Positions 13,941 through 17,761 of a stretch of 17,761 bases of DNA are shown piece after piece (position 1 is the stretch's first letter; the number at the start of each line of letters is the position of its first letter). The position numbers were made by a program, and so were the translations under genes. A model generated the notes under the pieces. The model worked only from the letters and a program-made list of their open reading frames with translations. It did no database searches and was not told the origin of the DNA. Origin of the DNA: an uncultured Oscillospiraceae bacterium (GTDB lineage: Bacteria > Bacillota > Clostridia > Oscillospirales > Acutalibacteraceae); contig UQSH01000036.1 of the NCBI GenBank assembly GCA_900543795.1, forward strand, positions 1-17,761. The letters run 5' to 3'.

Positions 13941-13994
13941 CAGCAAAGCCGGATATTTATTCTGTTAAAACTTGATAATGCCGGTTTTTTGCTG
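13941..13994 (+). terminator. Leader hairpin with U-run; possible attenuator
   Basis: CAGCAAA (13941-13947) pairs with TTTGCTG (13988-13994), and CCGG (13949-13952) with CCGG (13981-13984), around a 28-nt AU-rich loop. TTTTTT (13985-13990) follows the GC-rich part, so the short GC stem plus U6 looks terminator-like, while the longer pairing would bury the U-run. It lies about 10 nt after the expected transcription start. Confidence 0.5.
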
Positions 13995-13996
13995 AT

Positions 13997-14062
13997 ATGC
14001 GTTCTTCGGCTGCTGCAACGGAGAATATAAAAAACAATTACTGCGGCGGAAAGGCTATGTGA
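13997..14062 (+). CDS. Possible 21-codon leader peptide
   Basis: ATG at 13997 opens a 21-residue ORF ending in TGA at 14060-14062. Its C-terminal part reads ENIKNNYCGGKAM and its N-terminal part is Ser/Ala-rich. Its last bases, ATGTGA, overlap the GTG start of the ACT gene by four bases, so translation could pass directly from one to the other. Against it: no good Shine-Dalgarno before the ATG (nearest GG is 12 bases away, across the U-run of the leader hairpin), and ORFs this short occur by chance. I recognise no family. It could be a regulatory leader peptide, a small peptide product or noise. Confidence 0.35.
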   Translation: MRSSAAATENIKNNYCGGKAM

Positions 14063-14337
14063 ATTTTATGAGAGCTGTTATTACTGTTGTCGGCAAGGAT
14101 ATGGTCGGCATACTTGCAAAGGTTTCATCAATCTGTGCAGAAAACAATGTTAATATAACAGAGGTAACCCAGTCTATTTTACAGGATATGTTTTGTATGA
14201 TTATGATGGCTGATATAACAAACTGTTCGATTGAATTTTCAGAGTTTTCCGATATTCTTGCAGAATACGGAAAAAACAACGGACTTTCCATTCATGTTAT
14301 GAATGAAGATATTTTCAATTCAATGCACAGAATATAG
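14059..14337 (+). CDS. ACT-domain protein, UPF0237/GcvR-like
   Basis: A stand-alone ACT protein of about 90 residues, a ligand-binding fold that usually senses amino acids. The sequence RAVITVVGKDMVGILAKVSS followed by NNVNITEVTQSI is a clear UPF0237 signature. Two starts are possible: GTG 14059, four bases from GGAAAGG and overlapping the small upstream ORF, and ATG 14068, which gives the family's usual MRAVITVVGK but has a long spacing. The pairing of this ACT protein with a DUF711/UPF0210 gene directly downstream is a conserved arrangement in Firmicutes, and the two products may act together. The stop TAG is part of the ribosome site (TAGGAG) of the next gene. Confidence 0.9.
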   Translation: MNFMRAVITVVGKDMVGILAKVSSICAENNVNITEVTQSILQDMFCMIMMADITNCSIEFSEFSDILAEYGKNNGLSIHVMNEDIFNSMHRI

Positions 14338-14349
14338 GAGCATTTGTTT

Positions 14350-15705
14350 ATGATAAACACTTTTGACATTCTTGAAACAATACATATGATTCAGGACGAA
14401 TGCCTTGACATAAGAACAACAACAATGGGCATTTCCCTGCTTGATTGCGCAGATTCGGATATAGAAAAATCCTGTGCAAAAATTTATGATAAAATATGCA
14501 AAAAGGCAGAAAAGCTCGTTTCAACAGGCGAAGAAATTGAAAAGCATTACGGTATTCCGATTATCAATAAAAGAGTTTCCGTAACGCCTATTGCCATGCT
14601 TGCGGGAATAAGCGGCGGAGACCCGGTAAAATATGCGCTTACGCTTGAAAAAGCGGCGCAAACAATCGGTGTTAATTTTATCGGCGGTTATTCAGCACTT
14701 GTTCAAAAGGGCTTTTCAGCAGGCGACCTTGAGCTGATTAATTCAATTCCTCAAGCGCTTGCTCAAACAGAGCATATATGCTCCTCCGTTAATATCGGCT
14801 CAACAAAGGCCGGAATTAATATGGACGCAGTTAAGATAATGGGCCAAAAGATTAAGGAAGCCGCCGTGCTTACAAAGGATAATGATTGCGTTGGCGCAGG
14901 TAAGCTCGTTGTTTTCTGTAATGCCCCCGAGGATAATCCCTTTATGGCAGGTGCTTTTCATGGTGTTTCAGAGCCGGATTGCGTTATAAATGTTGGTGTT
15001 TCAGGCCCCGGAGTTGTTCGTGCGGCAGTTTCAAAATATCCTGATTACAGTATTAATGAAATTGCAGAGCTTATCAAAAAGACGGCATTTAAGGTAACAA
15101 GAATGGGTCAATTAGTAGGTGTTGAGGCATCAAAAAGACTCGGAGTTCCTTTTGGTATTGTTGACCTTTCCCTTGCACCAACTCCCGCAGTGGGAGATTC
15201 TGTTGCTCACATTCTTGAAGAAATCGGACTTGAGCAATGCGGAGGTCCGGGAACAACTGCCTGCCTTGCAATGCTTAACGATGCAGTTAAAAAAGGCGGC
15301 GTTATGGCTTCTTCAAGTGTTGGCGGCTTATCGGGAGCATTTATTCCTGTTTCCGAGGACGCAGGTATGATTGATGCGGCAAGAAGCGGAGCTTTAACTA
15401 TTGAAAAACTTGAAGCAATGACGGCAGTTTGCTCCGTTGGACTTGATATGATTGTTATTCCGGGAGACACAACACCCGAAACAATCAGCGGTATTATTGC
15501 CGATGAAGCCGCTATCGGTATGGTTAACGGTAAAACAACGGCAGTCAGAGTTATCCCGGCAGTAGGAAAGAAAATCGGCGAAGAGCTTGAATTCGGTGGC
15601 TTGCTCGGATCAGGTCCCGTTATGAAGGTGAATACTAAATCCCCTGCAAAATTCATCAACAGAGGCGGTAAAATTCCCGCTCCGCTTCACAGTCTTAAAA
15701 ACTGA
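14350..15705 (+). CDS. DUF711/UPF0210 (PFL-like) family protein
   Basis: A 451-residue protein of the UPF0210 family, whose fold resembles pyruvate formate-lyase-type barrels; the biochemical activity is unknown. The diagnostic N-terminal stretch is DECLDIRTTTMGISLLDC. The Gly-rich regions GISGGDPVKYALTLEKAA, SSVNIGSTKAGINMDAV and GPGTTACLAMLNDAVKKGG are typical. The C-terminus is basic (INRGGKIPAPLHSLKN). ATG 14350 is nine bases from TAGGAG; the in-frame TTG 14344 is too close and is rejected. It is the second gene of the operon with the ACT protein, which may provide its regulatory subunit. A terminator follows at 15723-15758. Confidence 0.93.
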   Translation: MINTFDILETIHMIQDECLDIRTTTMGISLLDCADSDIEKSCAKIYDKICKKAEKLVSTGEEIEKHYGIPIINKRVSVTPIAMLAGISGGDPVKYALTLEKAAQTIGVNFIGGYSALVQKGFSAGDLELINSIPQALAQTEHICSSVNIGSTKAGINMDAVKIMGQKIKEAAVLTKDNDCVGAGKLVVFCNAPEDNPFMAGAFHGVSEPDCVINVGVSGPGVVRAAVSKYPDYSINEIAELIKKTAFKVTRMGQLVGVEASKRLGVPFGIVDLSLAPTPAVGDSVAHILEEIGLEQCGGPGTTACLAMLNDAVKKGGVMASSSVGGLSGAFIPVSEDAGMIDAARSGALTIEKLEAMTAVCSVGLDMIVIPGDTTPETISGIIADEAAIGMVNGKTTAVRVIPAVGKKIGEELEFGGLLGSGPVMKVNTKSPAKFINRGGKIPAPLHSLKN

Positions 15706-15722
15706 TTGCATAATAAAGTTAC

Positions 15723-15758
15723 GACCGAAAGGCAAAAAGCTTTTCGGTCTTTGCTTTT
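15723..15758 (+). terminator. Terminator of the ACT-DUF711 operon
   Basis: GACCGAAA (15723-15730) pairs with TTTCGGTC (15742-15749), with GC/AAAAAGC inside, then TTTGCTTTT. It starts 18 bp after the DUF711 stop. Confidence 0.8.
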
Positions 15759-15765
15759 ATATAGT

Positions 15766-15796
15766 AAAAAAATATCCCGACAAAAGTCGGGATATT
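15766..15796 (-). terminator. Terminator of the membrane-protein gene on the minus strand
   Basis: AATATCCCGAC (15771-15781) is perfectly complementary to GTCGGGATATT (15786-15796) across AAAA. On the minus strand the stem is followed by T's (the A-run 15766-15772). Confidence 0.88.
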
Positions 15797-15807
15797 CTAA
15801 TATCTGT

Positions 15808-16638
15808 TTATTTAAAGATAATATTTGTGTTGTTAAAGGTTAACGGCTCGTACTTTCCGTTTTCACTTATATAACACGAAGAAAGCTTAATTGAAACTGC
15901 AAAGGTTTTTCCTGAACAGGTAAATACATAACATTCAGAATTATTAACCATAACAGTTTTATTATTATATGTAATCTCAGAGTTGCTTACATCGGATGAA
16001 TAGCCGATTTCCCTATAATTATCGTGAATAACCTGCTTTAAGAAAATCTTTGCATCTGCAACACTGTAATCGGGAGTTGTTGTGATTTCGTGAGGATTTG
16101 AATAAGGCTCATAATCATAAACGCCGGCAACAGTTGTTTCGTCATCAGCAACGGGAAGCACCGGAGCAACATAGTTTATCCACATAATGATGAAATAAAT
16201 CATTGCCCAAATAAGAAGAATCATAATAATCATACCGAAAATCTTTTTCTTCTTATTTTCTTGAAGAATAACCTCATCCTTTTCAGGAATTGCAATCGGA
16301 ACGAAGGGCTTACCTTTTTTAGCACACTTCTTTTCTGCTTTTGCATTTTTCTTTTCTATTTTCTTTACATAAGCAGCATAGGCTTTATCATTTGCCTTTG
16401 CAGCCTTAATTTCAGATTTTGACTGAAATTCATCAATCGGCGGAATAACAATAGGAGTGAATCCCGATTTGTTTGCACCCTTTTGATTTTTCTTATTTGC
16501 ATCCTTAACGAATTTATCATAATCCTTAGCATGCTTTTTTTCAGCTTTGGCAGCGGCCTTTTGAGAGGCCTGTTCAGCTTTGGCAGCCTTTTTTTGAGCC
16601 TTAGCTTCTTTCTTTGCGAGCTTTGTTTCTTTACTCAA
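15808..16638 (-). CDS. Unrecognised single-span membrane protein with duplicated basic cytoplasmic module
   Basis: A 276-residue protein I do not recognise. Residues 1-132 are very rich in Lys and Ala (KKEAKAQKKAAKAEQ), probably helical or coiled, and cytoplasmic. Two related modules are visible at about 40-70 and 87-122; each has Y-x3-(F/Y)V, a KK-rich run, then F(T/V)PI(V/A)IPxxDE. One membrane span (IFGMIIMILLIWAMIYFIIMW, about 133-153) follows a KKKK stop. The outer domain of about 115 residues has Thr-rich ETTVAGVYDYEP then a small domain with two cysteines (SECYVFTCSG). Start TTG 16638 has AAGGAGGG seven bases upstream. It has its own promoter (16669-16697) and terminator, and so is monocistronic. 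Cytoplasmic nucleic-acid or phospholipid binding by the basic part is conceivable but not shown. Confidence 0.8.
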   Translation of the reverse strand: MSKETKLAKKEAKAQKKAAKAEQASQKAAAKAEKKHAKDYDKFVKDANKKNQKGANKSGFTPIVIPPIDEFQSKSEIKAAKANDKAYAAYVKKIEKKNAKAEKKCAKKGKPFVPIAIPEKDEVILQENKKKKIFGMIIMILLIWAMIYFIIMWINYVAPVLPVADDETTVAGVYDYEPYSNPHEITTTPDYSVADAKIFLKQVIHDNYREIGYSSDVSNSEITYNNKTVMVNNSECYVFTCSGKTFAVSIKLSSCYISENGKYEPLTFNNTNIIFK

Positions 16639-16668
16639 GGCAATACCCTCCTTATAAAGTCTATCAGT

Positions 16669-16697
16669 AGTATAACATTATTCAAATCAAATTTCAA
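16669..16697 (-). promoter_or_regulatory. Promoter of the membrane-protein gene
   Basis: Minus strand: TTGAAA (16697-16692), 17-bp spacer, TATACT (16674-16669); the expected start is near 16662, then AAGGAGGG. Confidence 0.7.
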
Positions 16698-16717
16698 CAA
16701 AAAAATTAAATTTGATT
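16685..16717. repeat. 10-bp inverted repeat overlapping the -35 box
   Basis: AATCAAATTT (16685-16694) and AAATTTGATT (16708-16717) are perfectly complementary with a 13-nt spacer. One arm covers part of the -35 and the spacer of the promoter at 16669-16697, so it is a plausible operator; AT-rich sequence makes chance symmetry easier. Confidence 0.4.
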
Positions 16718-16768
16718 AGTAAAAATATGAACAAATTGTAAAAAATGAAACAAATGCGAACTCTTAAC

Positions 16769-16797
16769 AAAAAGGCTCATTCAAAAGAATGAGCCTT
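16769..16797 (-). terminator. Terminator of the SUFU-domain gene
   Basis: AAGGCTCATTC (16772-16782) is perfectly complementary to GAATGAGCCTT (16787-16797) across AAAA. On the minus strand a T-run (A's 16769-16773) ends it. It lies about 60 bp past the gene's stop. Confidence 0.85.
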
Positions 16798-16856
16798 AAA
16801 TGTCATTCGTGTCCGAAAAAGAACTGGGCAAAAACTGAGAAATATTTAGTCTTTAA

Positions 16857-17468
16857 TTAAAAATTATCACTTCTATGTTGCTCGCTTAAGAAATGCGGTT
16901 TGGAATCATCTTCAGGATACAGAAAATCACTAAATTCTTGAGGACCTATTTCCATCAACTTATTCAATTCCTGTTTGTTCAAGAGAACTACTTGAAGGCA
17001 AGCAACTGTTTTAAGTAAACCTGTTTTACAACGTAAAGCGGCAGTCGTTTCAAGAATTTGCGGGAACTCAATGAAAGCTGCTATCATTTCGTCATTTGGA
17101 TCATCATTTTCCCATTCAAAACTATGTGCATATGTAATATGCGTTTTGTTAAAATACGCAAAAGTCGCAACCACGAGCAATTTGTTATGATACCAATTCA
17201 GAATTTCCTTATCAGTCAAATCAACATTGGGTGCAACAAACATCATATATTCATTATATAACCCAACAGTATTCTGTATTGCCGGCATTTTATAATCGCT
17301 CGCACCCATCGTTACTAATTTCCAAAAACTATATTTATCATTTGGTTTGTATAACAATACATCAATATGCAATCCATTGTCCGCTATCGGATGCAAAACG
17401 ATACAATCGTCTTGTGCAAAATAAGTATCACAATGTTTAATTAACTTTTCCATTTCTTTTGTTTTCAT
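16857..17468 (-). CDS. Suppressor-of-fused (SUFU) domain protein
   Basis: A 203-residue cytoplasmic protein. HIDVLLYKPNDKY, FWKLVTMGASDYKMP and NEYMMFVAPN (about residues 29-76) are the hallmark of the bacterial SUFU family (PF05076). In bacteria this fold is often found as an immunity protein or peptide-binding module of polymorphic toxin loci. No toxin gene lies in the window, so the role here is unproven; it may be an orphan immunity gene. The frame is open 70 codons further upstream, but that part runs through the repeat array and beyond the promoter, so ATG 17468 is taken as the start. The ribosome site is weak (GTGAGTGAAATTATG). Promoter at 17490-17518 and terminator at 16769-16797 make it monocistronic. 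Confidence 0.85.
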   Translation of the reverse strand: MKTKEMEKLIKHCDTYFAQDDCIVLHPIADNGLHIDVLLYKPNDKYSFWKLVTMGASDYKMPAIQNTVGLYNEYMMFVAPNVDLTDKEILNWYHNKLLVVATFAYFNKTHITYAHSFEWENDDPNDEMIAAFIEFPQILETTAALRCKTGLLKTVACLQVVLLNKQELNKLMEIGPQEFSDFLYPEDDSKPHFLSEQHRSDNF

Positions 17469-17469
17469 A

Positions 17470-17690
17470 ATTTCACTCACTTTGAGTTTATTATAGCATA
17501 AATGCGGCGAAGTCGCAAGTATAAGTGAAATCGTGCTATCGCACGGTAAAATCAAAGGCTTTCGCCTTTGGTGAAATATTTTGCTAACGCAAAATGTGAA
17601 ATTAAATCCACCCACCGACGCAGCGATTTCACTCGAGCGAAGCGAGAATTTCACATTGCGAAGCAATATTTCACCCACCCGTTAGGGTGG
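17470..17690. repeat. Array of small hairpins separated by GTGAAAT/ATTTCAC heptamers
   Basis: GTGAAAT (or GTAAAAT) occurs at 17525, 17546, 17571 and 17596. Its reverse complement ATTTCAC occurs at 17626, 17648 and 17668, and again at 17470 next to the SUFU start codon. Between them lie short hairpins: TGCGGC-GAA-GTCGCA (17503-17517), CGTGC-TATC-GCACG (17532-17545), CAAAGGC-TTTC-GCCTTTG (17553-17570), ATTTTGC-TAAC-GCAAAAT (17578-17595), CTCG/CGAG around 17633-17647, ATTGC-GAA-GCAAT (17655-17667) and CCACCC-GTTA-GGGTGG (17675-17690). The two halves are inverted about a centre near 17612, so heptamers can also pair across it. It could be a palindromic mobile repeat or a structured RNA; it lies upstream of the SUFU promoter. 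Confidence 0.8.
17490..17518 (-). promoter_or_regulatory. Promoter of the SUFU-domain gene
   Basis: Minus strand: TTGCGA (17518-17513), 17-bp spacer, TATAAT (17495-17490); the expected start is near 17483, 15 bp before the ATG. The first array hairpin (17503-17517) falls in the spacer and -35. Confidence 0.6.
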
Positions 17691-17714
17691 ATTTAGTTGA
17701 AAAAAGGGTTCTAT

Positions 17715-17754
17715 AATAAATGTTGGGGTAGGAATACCTCAACATTTATTTTTT
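17715..17754 (+). terminator. Strong plus-strand terminator with no visible gene before it
   Basis: AATAAATGTTGGGGTA (17715-17730) pairs fully (one G-T) with TACCTCAACATTTATT (17735-17750) around a GGAA loop, followed by TTTT. It points along the plus strand, where no coding region precedes it since 15705. Confidence 0.75.
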
Positions 17755-17761
17755 GATAAAA

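Noticed and set aside
13931..14058. Known riboswitch class in the ACT leader
   Set aside because: No recognisable glycine, lysine, T-box, SAM or THF riboswitch core; only a simple hairpin is visible.
15207..15659. Minus-strand ORF of 150 codons inside the DUF711 gene
   Set aside because: It lies antisense to a strongly supported gene, has low-complexity composition and no ribosome site.
17469..17678. N-terminal 70-residue extension of the SUFU gene
   Set aside because: The extension translates the hairpin array and lies upstream of a good promoter at 17490-17518; ATG 17468 is sufficient.
17470..17690. Hairpin array as CRISPR or tandem-duplicated minisatellite
   Set aside because: The constant part is only 7 bp, intervening parts are self-complementary, and the second half is inverted.

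Overview
The window reads as chromosomal DNA of a low-GC, endospore-forming Firmicute of the class Clostridia, probably a gut Oscillospiraceae/Ruminococcaceae-type organism. Evidence: several sporulation genes (spoIIM-like, cwlD-like, spoIIR), a non-mevalonate isoprenoid gene (ispE), AT-rich intergenic DNA, sigma-A-type promoters with 17-bp spacers, strong AAGGAGG-like ribosome sites and frequent GTG/TTG starts. Species cannot be named from the sequence alone.

Layout. 1-1492 (+): 3' part of yajC, a TIGR04086-type membrane protein and a spoIIM-like gene. 1485-2453 (-): a tyrosine recombinase of the XerC/D type, overlapping spoIIM tail to tail. 2454-2956: an AT-rich stretch with repeats, a palindrome, one perfect DnaA box and a hairpin, but no gene. 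2957-5045 (-): radA and cwlD, divergent from a D-2-hydroxyacid dehydrogenase (5166-6128, +). 6172-6381 (+): two leucine tRNAs (UAA, CAA) ending in a strong terminator. 6382-8245: a foreign-looking insert carrying GTTTCAT repeat sites, a promoter and one gene for a five-zinc-ribbon protein with an embedded Vsr-like nuclease fold. 8504-9802 (+): a FAD oxidoreductase with a C-terminal Rieske domain. 9803-13823 (-): spoIIR, ispE, a class I/II aminotransferase, an Lrp/AsnC regulator and a PHP phosphatase. 13896-15705 (+): a promoter, a structured leader with a possible 21-codon ORF, an ACT-domain protein and a DUF711/UPF0210 protein. 15808-16638 (-): an unrecognised membrane protein with a duplicated basic module. 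16857-17468 (-): a SUFU-domain protein. 17470-17690: a dense array of small hairpins separated by GTGAAAT/ATTTCAC heptamers.

How it fits together. Most genes are ordinary housekeeping and sporulation functions. The unusual content is regulatory or accessory. In two places (yajC/TIGR04086 and ispE/spoIIR) a terminator hairpin carries the Shine-Dalgarno of the next gene in its 3' arm, with the U-tract serving as the spacer to the start codon. The FAD-Rieske gene has its start codon inside a perfect 10-bp stem. The zinc-ribbon nuclease has tandem 21-bp repeats running into its -35 box. The ACT gene may be coupled to a tiny upstream peptide ORF. The hairpin/heptamer array near the right end is the most elaborate structure that no gene explains. 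The best candidates for something undescribed are the zinc-ribbon nuclease with its repeat array, the heptamer-hairpin array, and the terminator/ribosome-site overlap.
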